Positions 1-9,034 of a stretch of DNA of 64,000 nucleotides are shown piece by piece; position 1 is the first letter of the stretch; each line of letters starts with the position of its first letter. The notes beneath the pieces are model-generated. The model saw nothing but the letters and a program-made list of their open reading frames with translations, did no database searches and had not been told where the DNA came from. Origin of the DNA: CBDFKB01 sp965248715. Lineage in GTDB: Bacteria; Pseudomonadota; Alphaproteobacteria; Rhizobiales; Rhizobiaceae. The translations under genes and the position numbers were made by a program. The stretch is taken from the NCBI GenBank assembly GCA_965248715.1, contig CBDFKB010000005.1, forward strand, positions 186,001-250,000, read 5' to 3'.

Positions 1-1
1 C

Positions 2-235
2 CTCAAGGTAGCCGCCACCCAGCAAAAGGAAGGCATCGCCATGGTCACTTTGGCAACCGCGCACCCAGCCAAGTTCCCAGCCGCGGTGCAAGAGGCGACC
101 GGTGTTGACCCCAAGCTTCCGCCATGGCTAGGTGACTTGATGGACCGCAAGGAGCGCTATGATACGATCGCAAACGATCCTTTGGCGGTCGAGAGATATA
201 TTTACGACCACTCCCGGGCGATGATAAAAGTGTAA
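2..235 (+). CDS. thrC: threonine synthase, C-terminal end (partial)
   Basis: This is the last 77 codons of a gene that begins before the window. The reading frame is open from base 2 and ends with TAA at 233-235. The translated tail contains the TAHPAKFP segment followed by LPPWLGDLMDRKE, which is typical of the end of proteobacterial threonine synthase (PLP enzyme, O-phosphohomoserine to threonine). In alphaproteobacteria thrC is regularly followed by the M16 peptidase gene found 37 bases downstream, which supports the call. Homoserine kinase (thrB), the preceding pathway step, is at 8033-9022. The catalytic domain itself cannot be seen here. Confidence 0.85.
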   Translation, partial: LKVAATQQKEGIAMVTLATAHPAKFPAAVQEATGVDPKLPPWLGDLMDRKERYDTIANDPLAVERYIYDHSRAMIKV

Positions 236-272
236 ACCTGGTGCAATCGGCTCCAGATATCTGGAATTTGTA

Positions 273-1556
273 ATGAGTGTTGAAGTAACCGAAATCGACA
301 ATGGTCTGCGGATCGTCACCGAGGACATGCCACACCTTGAAAGCGCCGCGCTTGGTGTGTGGGTCAAGGCCGGTTCACGCAATGAGCGGCCCGAACAGCA
401 CGGGATCGCCCACTTTCTCGAACACATGGCGTTTAAGGGCACCAAACGGCGCAGCGCCCGCCAGATTGCCGAAGAGATCGAAAATGTCGGCGGGGAAATG
501 AATGCCGCCACCAGCGTCGAGACCACAGCCTATTATGCCAGGGTGCTGAAGGATCATGTGCCGACGGCGGTCGACATGCTACACGACATTTTGGAAAATT
601 CAGTATTCGATGCCGAGGAATTAAAACGCGAACAACATGTGATTTTGCAGGAAATTGGCGCCACCCAGGACCAGCCTGATGAGATAGCGTTTGAGCATCT
701 GCAATCGGCAGCCTTCCGTGGGCAACCGATCGGTAGACCGATCCTGGGAACGCCAGAAACCGTCAGCGCTTTCAGCGCCAGCGATCTTCGAAATTATTTG
801 AGTGACAATTATCACGGGCCGAACATAGTGCTGGCGGCAGCTGGTGCGGTCAAACACGACGAAATCGTCGAACTCGCCGCATCCCGCTTCGGCGGGTTTA
901 GCCCGGATGTACCAAGCGAACCGCCGCAAGCGAAATATATCGGCGGTGAAGTGATCGAAAAGCGGGATTTGAAGGAAGCGCAAATCCTGTTGGGTTTCGA
1001 AGGCCGGGCCTACCATGTGCGCGACTTCTACAGTTCGCAATTATTAGCCGGCATTTTAGGTGGCGGGATGTCTTCACGGCTATTTCAAGAAGTGCGCGAG
1101 AAGCGCGGCCTTTGTTACTCGATCTACGCATTTCATTGGGGTTTTTCCGATACTGGCATGTTGGCTATTCACGCCGCCACCGGTCCCGAGGATGTTGAAG
1201 AATTGGTGCCGACGATCGTCAATGAATTGCGGGGATTAAGCGATGATATCAGCGTCGAAGAACTGGACCGGGCAAAAGCGCAGGTGCGAGCTGGCTTGAT
1301 GATGAGCCAGGAAAGCCCGGCTTCTCGGGCCGGCCAGATTGCCCGCCAAATCCTGTTGTTCGGCCGGCCAATTTCGAACGAGGAATTGCTGGAGCGTATC
1401 ACCGCTATCACCCCTGAGCGTTTGCGCGATCTCGCGCAGCGCATTTTCGGAGAATCTGAAATCACATTGTCCATGGTCGGGCCGGTCGACAATTTGATGT
1501 CCCGCGAAGCGATTAAAGAGCAACTTTGCTCTGGCAACGCCCAGGCAGCCCAATAG
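273..1556 (+). CDS. M16 family zinc metallopeptidase (mitochondrial processing peptidase-like)
   Basis: The 427-residue protein carries the inverted zinc motif HFLEH at residues 47-51 and the downstream helix with glutamates E120 and E127 that supplies the third zinc ligand in this family. The C-terminal half has the usual second, non-catalytic pitrilysin-like domain, including the glycine-rich loop around GGGMSSRLFQEVREKRGL. It has no signal peptide, so it is probably cytoplasmic. It resembles the bacterial relatives of the beta subunit of mitochondrial processing peptidase. It follows thrC by 37 bases and precedes a GNAT gene by 10, an arrangement common in alphaproteobacteria. The substrate is not known from sequence. 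Confidence 0.93.
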   Translation: MSVEVTEIDNGLRIVTEDMPHLESAALGVWVKAGSRNERPEQHGIAHFLEHMAFKGTKRRSARQIAEEIENVGGEMNAATSVETTAYYARVLKDHVPTAVDMLHDILENSVFDAEELKREQHVILQEIGATQDQPDEIAFEHLQSAAFRGQPIGRPILGTPETVSAFSASDLRNYLSDNYHGPNIVLAAAGAVKHDEIVELAASRFGGFSPDVPSEPPQAKYIGGEVIEKRDLKEAQILLGFEGRAYHVRDFYSSQLLAGILGGGMSSRLFQEVREKRGLCYSIYAFHWGFSDTGMLAIHAATGPEDVEELVPTIVNELRGLSDDISVEELDRAKAQVRAGLMMSQESPASRAGQIARQILLFGRPISNEELLERITAITPERLRDLAQRIFGESEITLSMVGPVDNLMSREAIKEQLCSGNAQAAQ

Positions 1557-1566
1557 GGGTGGGTCC

Positions 1567-2220
1567 ATGCTGTTCGGAATTGGTTCCAGACAAATTGCCG
1601 AACTACGTGTCAGCGGCACCGGATTGGTCCTGCGCACGCCGCAATTCTATGATTTTGCTGAGTGGCGGGCATTGCGCCTCGAAAGCAAGGCTTTCCTGAC
1701 ACCGTGGGAACCGGTATGGCCAGCTAACGATCTGACCCGATTGGGATTCAGGCGGAGACTAAAAAAGATGGATGCTGAGATCCATGCTGGCATGGCTGCA
1801 CCGTTTTTCCTGTTCGCCGGCTCTACCCCCAAATTGGTCGGTGGAATAAGCATCACCAATATCAGGCGTGGCGTCGCGCAAAGCGGAACAATCGGCTACT
1901 GGATGGGTGAACCCCATGCCGGACTCGGATACATGTCGCACGCGCTTGGCGAAGTGTGCCGTTTCGGTTTCGAGGCATCAAATTTGAAACGCCTGGATGC
2001 GGTGTGCATTCCCGGCAACGAACGTTCGGAGCGATTGTTGGTCAAGAACGGGTTTCAAAAAGAAGGTTATCTGCGCAGCTATCTCGAGATTAACGGGGTG
2101 CGCCGCGACCATTATCTTTTTGCGATCACCGACAGTGATTTCTACGCCGGACAAACGCAAGACGGTCGTGGCCGGTCAGGGGCACGCCTGCGGCAAAATG
2201 ATAAAGATGTGGTTCGGTGA
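1567..2220 (+). CDS. GNAT family N-acetyltransferase, RimJ/RimL type
   Basis: A 217-residue protein with the RimJ/RimL type GNAT fold: an early arginine segment (LRTPQFYDFAEW), a central beta strand VGGISI, the acetyl-CoA loop around GYWMGEPHAGLGYMSHAL, and the late motif NERSERLLVKNGFQKEG. This family acetylates protein N-termini such as those of ribosomal proteins, but the target cannot be told from sequence. It lies 10 bases after the M16 peptidase and overlaps the next gene by the four bases GTGA at 2217-2220, so the three genes are probably co-transcribed and the last pair translationally coupled. Confidence 0.88.
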   Translation: MLFGIGSRQIAELRVSGTGLVLRTPQFYDFAEWRALRLESKAFLTPWEPVWPANDLTRLGFRRRLKKMDAEIHAGMAAPFFLFAGSTPKLVGGISITNIRRGVAQSGTIGYWMGEPHAGLGYMSHALGEVCRFGFEASNLKRLDAVCIPGNERSERLLVKNGFQKEGYLRSYLEINGVRRDHYLFAITDSDFYAGQTQDGRGRSGARLRQNDKDVVR

Positions 2221-5150
2221 GCAATAAAAACGGCGCGATAGACAACCGGCCCGGTTGGGCGCAGTTGCAAACAAAAGTTGCCACTTTGGTGGCGGCCGGG
2301 TTTGCGGCGACCTTGGTTATGTTTAGCGTCCCCGCATCGGCGTTAGAACCGATCGAGGTCGGCGTTACCGATACCGCCCTCGACATTACCGACGTGATCG
2401 ATCTTTACGAGCGCGAAGGCAACAGCCTGCAAATTTCCACCGCCCCAGACGTAGATGGCATTGTGCGTCGCATCGAGGTGCGAGCGCGAGAGTCTAATGG
2501 TCTGTCCCGTTGGGCGGTGTTTGCGCTGGCTAACCGCAGCAATGAGCAAATCGACCGGCTGGTGGTGGCACCGCACTATCGCCTGGTCGGTTCCGGCTTG
2601 TTGTGGCCGGATCTTGGCGCAAAGCGCATCGCCTCGATCACGCCAAGCGAAGGCTTTTCGCTCGACCGGCGTGCCGACAGCGAAGCCGACGTATTTTTCA
2701 TCACCCTGGACCCAGGTGCTGTGGTGACCTTTGTCGCCGAACAAAAGGTGCGTGGCCTGCCAAAGCTCTATTTGTGGCAACCTGACCTTTATAAGGACAC
2801 GGTCAATAGTTTTACCTTGTACCGTGGCATCGTGCTGGGAATTGCCGGGCTATTGGCGGTGTTCCTGACAATTTTGTTCGTGGTCAAGGGATCGGCGATG
2901 TTCCCGGCAACCGCCGGCCTGGCCTGGGGGGTGCTGGCCTATGTGGTGGTGGATTTCGGATTTTGGAACAAGATCATCGAAATTAACGAGGATGCGGAAC
3001 AAATCTGGCGCGCCGGAACCGAAGTATTTTTGGCTGCGAGCCTGGTAATTTTCCTCTACGCCTACCTCAATCTCAACCGCTGGCATGCGCATTTTTCAAC
3101 CGTGGCAATCGCCTGGTTGTTGGGACTATTAATCCTGTTCGGGGTTGCGGTCGCCGAGCCGTCGATCGCGGCCGGTATTGCGCGCTTGTCGTTCGCGATG
3201 ACCGGCTTCGGCGGCGGCGTGCTGATTGCTCTGTTTAGCTTGCGCAGGTTTGACCGGGCAATCATGTTGATCCCGGCCTGGTTGCTGATTTTGGCCTGGA
3301 TTGTCGGTGCCTGGCTGACGGTTACCGGAAATCTCGCCAACGACATCGTGCAGCCGGCGCTCGGCGGCGGAATGGTGCTGATCGTGCTGTTGATCGGCTT
3401 TACGGTCATGCAACATGCATTCGCCGGCGGCGGTCTTGCCCAAAGCATTGTTAGCGACGTAGAGCGCCAGGCCCTGGCGTTGACCGGTTCTGGGGATATT
3501 GTATGGGACTGGGATGTGATCCGCGATGTGATCTACACCGGACCGCAGGCCGCGCAAATTTTGCGCATTGCTGAGGCGAAGCTGAACGGTCCGCCACGGC
3601 GCTGGCTCGAAGTTTTGCATCCCAACGACCGCGACCGTTTCCGTACCACCTTGGATGCGGTGGTCGAGCATCGCCGTGGCCGGATTTCGCAGAGTTTTCG
3701 GTTGCGTTCGGAAGACGGTCATTTCTATTGGTTTAGGTTGAAAGCGCGGCCGGTGCTCGGTGCCGACGGTGAAGTGGTTCGCTGCATTGGCAGCCTCGCC
3801 GACGTAACCGACGTCAAGACCGCTGAAGAGCGCATGTTGCGCGATGCGGTGCACGACAATCTGACCGGCCTGGAAAACCGGGAATTGTTTACCAACCGCC
3901 TGGAAGTGATTATGATCATTGCGGCCCGCGACCGCAATTCGCGGCCGTCGCTGTTTCACATCAATATTGACCGCTTCAACGACATCAATGCCGAACTTGG
4001 CTATCCGGTCGGCGACACGATCCTGTTGACCGTTGCTAGAAGGTTGAGCCGTTTGCTGAAAACCGGCGATAGCCTGGCACGGCTTGCCGGCGACCAATTC
4101 CTACTGCTTTTGGTTTCCGAGCAGGTACCGGGGAAAATCGCCATGTTCGCCGAATCGATCCGCACCACGCTGACGGCGCCACTGACCTTTGCCGGCGAGG
4201 ACGTCAAGCTGACCGGCTCGATCGGCATCGTCACCTGGACTGCGGAACACAATAAGCCGGAAGAAATGCTACGCGACGCGGAGATCGCCATGCACCAAGC
4301 GCGCCGGTTCGGCGGCAACCGGATCGAGCCGTTTAGGCCGGCATTCCGCAACAGCAAATCCGACCATGTAATCATGGAAGAGGATTTGCGGTTGGCCCTC
4401 GACCGCGGTGAAATTTCGGTGGTCTATCAACCAATCGTGCGGCTAAGCGACCGCGTTACCGCCGGCTATGAAACCCTGGTGCGCTGGCGTCACCCCAAAC
4501 TGGGCAATGTCTCACCGGTGGAATTCATTCCGATCGCGGAACGCTCCGGTTTGATCAACCAGCTCGGCATGTATGTATTGGAGACCGCTTGCCGCGACTT
4601 CGCATTGCTGGAGGCCGACATCAACGGCCGGCGGCTGTTTGCCAGCGTCAATATTTCGTCGCGCGAATTGCTGCGCCACGACCTTGTTACCGATATTCGC
4701 ACGACTTTGAAAAAGACCGAACTACCGGCCGAGTGCCTCAAAATCGAGTTGACCGAAAGCCTGGTGATGGAAAACCCGGAATATTCCGGCGAGGTGCTGC
4801 ATCGCATCAAGCGTCTTGGCGTTGGTCTGTCGCTGGACGATTTCGGCACCGGTTATTCGAGCCTTTCCTATTTGATGCGGTTCCCTTTCGATACCATCAA
4901 GATCGACCGCTCGTTCGTCCACTATAAGGAGCGCAATGAGCGCAGCGTCGTCATGCGATCGATCGTAGCGATGGCCCATGGTCTCAACCAGATGGTGGTG
5001 GCTGAAGGAGTGGAAAACGAGTCCGACGTGGTGGAACTGCTACAGCTTGGTTGCGAATTTGCCCAGGGCTACTATTTCGGCGATGCTGGGACCATCGAAG
5101 ACGTGCAGGCAATGATGCACGAGGAATTGGAAACCATGCTTGCGCAATAA
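2217..5150 (+). CDS. membrane GGDEF/EAL protein with degenerate GGDEF and intact EAL
   Basis: The 977-residue protein has a signal peptide (cleavage likely after ASA, about residue 42), a periplasmic region to about 200, a block of seven membrane helices to about 405, a PAS domain (about 420-540), a GGDEF domain and an EAL domain. The GGDEF active site reads AGDQF (624-628) and the place of the inhibitory RxxD site reads KTGD, so cyclase activity is doubtful. The EAL domain keeps the key acids: ETL at 752-754 and DDFGTGYSSL from 874, so cyclic-di-GMP phosphodiesterase activity is likely. The architecture suggests a membrane sensor that lowers cyclic-di-GMP. Start GTG overlaps the stop of the acetyltransferase gene. 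Confidence 0.92.
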   Translation: MSNKNGAIDNRPGWAQLQTKVATLVAAGFAATLVMFSVPASALEPIEVGVTDTALDITDVIDLYEREGNSLQISTAPDVDGIVRRIEVRARESNGLSRWAVFALANRSNEQIDRLVVAPHYRLVGSGLLWPDLGAKRIASITPSEGFSLDRRADSEADVFFITLDPGAVVTFVAEQKVRGLPKLYLWQPDLYKDTVNSFTLYRGIVLGIAGLLAVFLTILFVVKGSAMFPATAGLAWGVLAYVVVDFGFWNKIIEINEDAEQIWRAGTEVFLAASLVIFLYAYLNLNRWHAHFSTVAIAWLLGLLILFGVAVAEPSIAAGIARLSFAMTGFGGGVLIALFSLRRFDRAIMLIPAWLLILAWIVGAWLTVTGNLANDIVQPALGGGMVLIVLLIGFTVMQHAFAGGGLAQSIVSDVERQALALTGSGDIVWDWDVIRDVIYTGPQAAQILRIAEAKLNGPPRRWLEVLHPNDRDRFRTTLDAVVEHRRGRISQSFRLRSEDGHFYWFRLKARPVLGADGEVVRCIGSLADVTDVKTAEERMLRDAVHDNLTGLENRELFTNRLEVIMIIAARDRNSRPSLFHINIDRFNDINAELGYPVGDTILLTVARRLSRLLKTGDSLARLAGDQFLLLLVSEQVPGKIAMFAESIRTTLTAPLTFAGEDVKLTGSIGIVTWTAEHNKPEEMLRDAEIAMHQARRFGGNRIEPFRPAFRNSKSDHVIMEEDLRLALDRGEISVVYQPIVRLSDRVTAGYETLVRWRHPKLGNVSPVEFIPIAERSGLINQLGMYVLETACRDFALLEADINGRRLFASVNISSRELLRHDLVTDIRTTLKKTELPAECLKIELTESLVMENPEYSGEVLHRIKRLGVGLSLDDFGTGYSSLSYLMRFPFDTIKIDRSFVHYKERNERSVVMRSIVAMAHGLNQMVVAEGVENESDVVELLQLGCEFAQGYYFGDAGTIEDVQAMMHEELETMLAQ

Positions 5151-5172
5151 ACAGTTGGCGCTAGATGGGCCC

Positions 5173-5190
5173 GGCGAAAGATATTTCGCC
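5173..5190 (+). terminator. possible hairpin terminator after the GGDEF/EAL gene
   Basis: A perfect 7-bp stem GGCGAAA/TTTCGCC with a four-base loop starts 22 bases after the stop codon. There is no T-run after it, so intrinsic termination is uncertain; it may only protect the 3' end. The rest of 5151-5349 shows no gene. Confidence 0.4.
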
Positions 5191-5349
5191 GATACCCCAG
5201 CAAAACCGGGTAAATAGGCGTTCCTATCGCTTTGTTGCCATTTAAATTTAGAGCCCGACTTTGGCGTGGGGCCGGTATTTCAAGCGTGGGCCAATCGAAG
5301 CCGCAATGCGGGCGATCGCCGGATAACTAATATTTCGCTATGTATGGCC

Positions 5350-5958
5350 TCACGCATGGCCACTTTCGGCCGACAACAGTGCCGGATCGATGCCAAGGCT
5401 GGCCATAGCGCGTTCATATTTGCGGTCGTTGTTGTCGGCGAACAGGATTGCTGGGTCGCCATCGCAGGTCAGCCAGCCATTTGCAGCAATTTCGGTTTCC
5501 AATTGGCCACCCGACCAACCGGCATAACCAAGCGCCAGCAAAATATTGTCCGGGCCCTTGCCAAGTGAAATCTCCCGCAAAATCTCCAATGTCGCAGTCA
5601 AGCCGGTAGCACCATCAACAAGCAGGGTGGCCGCACTGGAATAATCGCCGCTATGAATGACAAATCCCCTGCCCGGCTCCACCGGACCGCCGTTGAAAAG
5701 CGGTTGTTTGACCAACGTTTCAGGGATCGAGGCGATTTTGTCTTTTGCAACAATACCAAGCTGAACAAGGAATTCGGGAATGTGCGGGTCTTCAATCGGA
5801 TTATTGACGACAAAACCCATCGCACCGTCGGCGGAGTGGGCGCAAAGATAGATCAATGACTTCTCGAAGCGTGAGTCGCCCATGCCCGGCATGGCAATCA
5901 GGAACTTGCCCTCAAGGGTCTGGTAGCTGTCGATGTTTGACTTTGTTGAAGTGCTCAT
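5350..5958 (-). CDS. YqgE/AlgH family protein
   Basis: The 202-residue protein matches the YqgE/AlgH family (DUF179) along its length. Recognisable segments are GKFLIAMPGMGDSRFEKSLI near the N-terminus, GAMGFVVNNP, and the FNGGPVEPGRGFVIH motif in the middle. The family is conserved in proteobacteria; it was once linked to alginate regulation in Pseudomonas, but its biochemical role remains unclear. It has no signal peptide. It stands alone, divergent from the DsbD-like gene that begins at 6145; the 186 bases between them should hold both promoters, but I could not pick clear boxes. Confidence 0.93.
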   Translation of the reverse strand: MSTSTKSNIDSYQTLEGKFLIAMPGMGDSRFEKSLIYLCAHSADGAMGFVVNNPIEDPHIPEFLVQLGIVAKDKIASIPETLVKQPLFNGGPVEPGRGFVIHSGDYSSAATLLVDGATGLTATLEILREISLGKGPDNILLALGYAGWSGGQLETEIAANGWLTCDGDPAILFADNNDRKYERAMASLGIDPALLSAESGHA

Positions 5959-6144
5959 GAAACAAACCAGGCAATTGCCGCAATTGTTTCCACATCTAAG
6001 GCGGAAGTCGATCTAGAAAACAACAATCATTTCTAAAGCACATTGCGCGCAAATGGAACCACCGTCACCAACACATGGGCGCAACATCACAAAATGATGA
6101 TGGCTTACAACACAATGTTATCCGCGTAGCGCCAGGGCCGTGAT

Positions 6145-6984
6145 ATGTTTTTTGCGATGAGAAAGCACCTGCTGCAGTTTATATCGGCATTGGCATTGGC
6201 AGCTGTTGGCGCCCCCAGTGCCATTGCCGCTTCTTCGTCGTGGAGCGAAATCGCCGGCGCCAAAATTCGCATGCTGGCGGTTGCTGACGCAAGCGGGCAA
6301 ACAATCGACGGTGCTTTTGAGGTCGAACTTGCCGACGGTTGGAAAACCTATTGGCGCACCCCTGGGGATTCCGGCATTCCGCCGACCTTCGACTTTACCG
6401 GCTCGCAAAATTTAGATTTTGCAACCGTCGGGTTTCCGGTGCCAAGCGATATCCGCCAGGGAGAGGCGCGGATTGTCGGCTACAAGAGCCGGGTAATTTT
6501 TCCGTTCAGCGCCCGATTGTCGGGAACCCTTGATAGGGCCAAGATAATCGCTTCGGTGTTGATTGGCGTGTGCGCGGAAATCTGTGTGCCGGCGTCAAGT
6601 CAGTTTGAATTGAACGCCGACGAACTGAAAACCGGCAATCTGCGGCACCGTCTGGTGTTGTTGGAAGGCATTTCCCGACTGCCAAAACCGCCAAAGCAGA
6701 ATTTCCGGATCGTTTCCGTTTCACACTGGGATAGCGCGGCGGCGGTTTTGACGGTAACCGCCAATTTGCCCGATGGCGTTACCGAAGCCGAACTGTTTAT
6801 CGAAGGCCAGGCCGGCTGGCCGATTTATCCAGGTGAACTGATGGCCGTCGACGACGGGGTGGCCCGGTTCCGGGTCGATTTATCGGCGGTGCCAAAAGAT
6901 GTGAACATTCATGTGGAACCGTTGCGTTACACTTTGGTTGCCGGCGGGATCGGCATCGAGGAAACCAGGATGGCCGGGCAGTAA
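6145..6984 (+). CDS. periplasmic DsbD-alpha-like protein-disulfide reductase domain protein
   Basis: A 279-residue exported protein with a signal peptide ending in the PSAIAA region. The mature part is one domain of the type seen at the N-terminus of DsbD/ScsB thiol reductases, with the motif GVCAEICVPA carrying two cysteines spaced CxxxC. No membrane DsbD core or thioredoxin domain follows, so this is a stand-alone periplasmic domain, common in alphaproteobacteria next to YqgE and a peroxiredoxin. A thiol-exchange role is inferred from the family. The start could be ATG 6145 or ATG 6157; neither has a good ribosome binding site, and the second gives a more usual signal peptide (MRKHLLQF). 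Confidence 0.82.
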   Translation: MFFAMRKHLLQFISALALAAVGAPSAIAASSSWSEIAGAKIRMLAVADASGQTIDGAFEVELADGWKTYWRTPGDSGIPPTFDFTGSQNLDFATVGFPVPSDIRQGEARIVGYKSRVIFPFSARLSGTLDRAKIIASVLIGVCAEICVPASSQFELNADELKTGNLRHRLVLLEGISRLPKPPKQNFRIVSVSHWDSAAAVLTVTANLPDGVTEAELFIEGQAGWPIYPGELMAVDDGVARFRVDLSAVPKDVNIHVEPLRYTLVAGGIGIEETRMAGQ

Positions 6985-7085
6985 TTTCCCCGGAAATCGG
7001 CAAAAATTGACTTTTCTTTTGTGCTTGTTGCGGCAACGGCAGTGTCTATAGTGCGGCCAAACCTTCTGTTATCTTGGAGAAATAT

Positions 7086-7568
7086 ATGATATCCGTTGGC
7101 GAGCAATTGCCTGATGTCGCCCTTATGGCGGCAACCGGCGCCGGACAGGCTCAGATCAGTACCAAAGAATATTTTGCCGGCGTTAAGGTGATCCTGTTCG
7201 CGGTGCCCGGCGCTTTTACCCCTACCTGTCACATGAACCACCTGCCCGGCTTTATCGAACATCGCGACACCATACTGGCAAGAGGCACCGACAAGATCGC
7301 AGTGATCTCGGTTAACGATATTCATGTGATGAGCCATTGGGCAAAAGCAAGCGGTGGCGAAGGCAAGATCGATTTTCTGGCCGACGGTTCGGCGGCTTTT
7401 ACCAAGGCGGTGGGTGTGGAAATCGACCTTAATGCCGCCAATATGGGGGTTCGCTCCAAGCGATATTCCATGATCGTTGAAGATGGAGTGGTACGCCAAA
7501 TCAATCTCGAGCAATCGCCAGGCCAGGCGGTGGTATCTGGGGCAGCGGCGATCCTCGAGCAATTGTGA
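7086..7568 (+). CDS. peroxiredoxin (Prx5 type)
   Basis: A 160-residue thiol peroxidase. The active-site segment VPGAFTPTCHMNHLPGF has the PxxxTxxC pattern of the peroxidatic cysteine, and the fold and length fit the Prx5 subfamily that reduces hydrogen peroxide and organic peroxides. The start was set at ATG 7086 because GGAG at 7076-7079 lies six bases before it; an upstream in-frame TTG at 7074 overlaps that ribosome binding site and is not credible. The stop codon at 7566-7568 touches the stop codon of the convergent rnhA, leaving no spacer. The neighbouring DsbD-like gene suggests a shared theme of thiol redox chemistry, but that is inference. Confidence 0.93.
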   Translation: MISVGEQLPDVALMAATGAGQAQISTKEYFAGVKVILFAVPGAFTPTCHMNHLPGFIEHRDTILARGTDKIAVISVNDIHVMSHWAKASGGEGKIDFLADGSAAFTKAVGVEIDLNAANMGVRSKRYSMIVEDGVVRQINLEQSPGQAVVSGAAAILEQL

Positions 7569-8036
7569 TCAGCCGAACTGACCGTTGCCATTTGCCGGCT
7601 TGAAGGGTGCCATGCCGTCGCGGGCCAATTGATCGGCGATCTCGTTGCCGGGATCGCCTGCGTGCCCCTTGACCCAATGCCAACGGATTTGATGGCGATT
7701 GTGTTCGGCGTCAAGCGCCTGCCACAGTTCCGCATTCTTGACCGGTTTTTTCGCTGCGGTGCGCCAGCCATTCGACCGCCATACGCCAATCCACTCGGTA
7801 ATTCCGCCGCGCACATATTGCGAGTCCGTGTGCAAATCAACCACACAGGGCCGTTTTAACGCCCGTAGCGCCTCAATTGCCGCAGTCAATTCCATGCGAT
7901 TGTTAGTGGTTCGCTCGGCGCCGCCGCTAAGACGCTTTTCGCGGTCGCCGAACTGCAAAAGCACCCCCCAACCCCCCGGTCCCGGATTGCCGGAACACGC
8001 GCCGTCGGTCCAAATTTGCACCGGTTTCTGGCTCAC
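7569..8036 (-). CDS. rnhA: ribonuclease HI
   Basis: A 155-residue RNase HI, the usual length. The four catalytic acids are visible: D in TDGACSGNPGPGGWG, E in RMELTAAIEAL, D in HTDSQYV, and D in GNEIADQLA, with the KGHAGDPGN loop before the last. It removes RNA from RNA-DNA hybrids. The start is GTG at 8034-8036, which overlaps the TGA stop of thrB by four bases (GTGA), so translation is coupled to thrB. A longer frame exists upstream but lies wholly inside thrB and has no family match. Gene order ispH-thrB-rnhA is standard in this class. Confidence 0.96.
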   Translation of the reverse strand: MSQKPVQIWTDGACSGNPGPGGWGVLLQFGDREKRLSGGAERTTNNRMELTAAIEALRALKRPCVVDLHTDSQYVRGGITEWIGVWRSNGWRTAAKKPVKNAELWQALDAEHNRHQIRWHWVKGHAGDPGNEIADQLARDGMAPFKPANGNGQFG

Positions 8037-9022
8037 GGGCGATTGGTTTCGGCAAAATAGGTGTCCAAACCATAGGCTCGGGCGCTGGAGACCGATTGGT
8101 GAAACCTCAGTTTGTGGAAAAACTCCATCGGGTCGTGCGGGCGCACCAGGGCGCCGGCCGGCACGTTTAACCAATCAAACAGCCGGGTTAATAGAAATCT
8201 GAGCGCGGCGCCACGGGCCAGAACCGGCAGCGCTTCGAATTCGCCAGCATCGAGGCGGCGCACCGCCTGATAACCCCCAAGAAACCCCTGCGCCTTGGTG
8301 ACGTTGAACGAATGATCGGCCTCAAAACACCAGGCATTGAGGCAAATCGCAATGTCGAAGGCAAAGTGATCATTGCATGCGAAATAAAAATCGATGATGC
8401 CGGTCAGCTGATCGCGCAGGAAAAATACATTGTCGGGAAACAGATCTGCGTGAATGACACCGTATGGCAGGCCCTTGGGCCAGGCCCGCTCTAGGAAATC
8501 AAGTTCGGCCTGCACCATTTTGGCCAGATTGGCGTTTACCTCCGCGCAGCGCTCGCGCGAATTCTCAAATAGGCCGCGCCAACTCGAAATCGACAGCGCG
8601 TTGGGTCTGACCGCCCCATAATCATGACCTGCTTCGTGCAGGGCGGCGGTGGCCGAGCCAAGATTTCGGCAATGTTTGGCGGTTGGCCGGCGCAAGGATA
8701 TGCCGTCGAGGAAACTGGCCAGCGCCGCCGGTCGGCCGGCCAGGGTGCCAAGCACCGCGCCGTCGCGCATATGGATCGGCCGCGGGCAATTGATCGCCTT
8801 GTCGGCCAGATGTTCCATCAGACCAAGGAAAAACGGCAAATCCGCCGGATCGACCCGCTTTTCATACAGCGTCAGCATGAAACTACCGGTGCTGGTGTTC
8901 AAAAAATAGTTGGTGTTTTCCACGCCTTCGGCGATGCCTTTGAAGGACAATACCTCGCCGACATCGTACTTGGCCAAAAAAACGCCCAGCGCATCGTCAC
9001 TGACATGGGTATAAACCGCCAC
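8033..9022 (-). CDS. thrB: homoserine kinase (APH-fold type)
   Basis: A 329-residue kinase of the aminoglycoside phosphotransferase fold, the type of homoserine kinase used by many alphaproteobacteria. The catalytic loop reads VIHADLFPDNVFF (HxDxxxxN) and the metal-binding motif is GIIDFYF. It phosphorylates homoserine in threonine synthesis, one step before ThrC, whose gene end is at the left edge of the window. It starts 12 bases after ispH ends and overlaps rnhA by four bases, so the three form one operon on the minus strand. Confidence 0.95.
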   Translation of the reverse strand: MAVYTHVSDDALGVFLAKYDVGEVLSFKGIAEGVENTNYFLNTSTGSFMLTLYEKRVDPADLPFFLGLMEHLADKAINCPRPIHMRDGAVLGTLAGRPAALASFLDGISLRRPTAKHCRNLGSATAALHEAGHDYGAVRPNALSISSWRGLFENSRERCAEVNANLAKMVQAELDFLERAWPKGLPYGVIHADLFPDNVFFLRDQLTGIIDFYFACNDHFAFDIAICLNAWCFEADHSFNVTKAQGFLGGYQAVRRLDAGEFEALPVLARGAALRFLLTRLFDWLNVPAGALVRPHDPMEFFHKLRFHQSVSSARAYGLDTYFAETNRP

Positions 9023-9034
9023 CGAATTGCCTCG

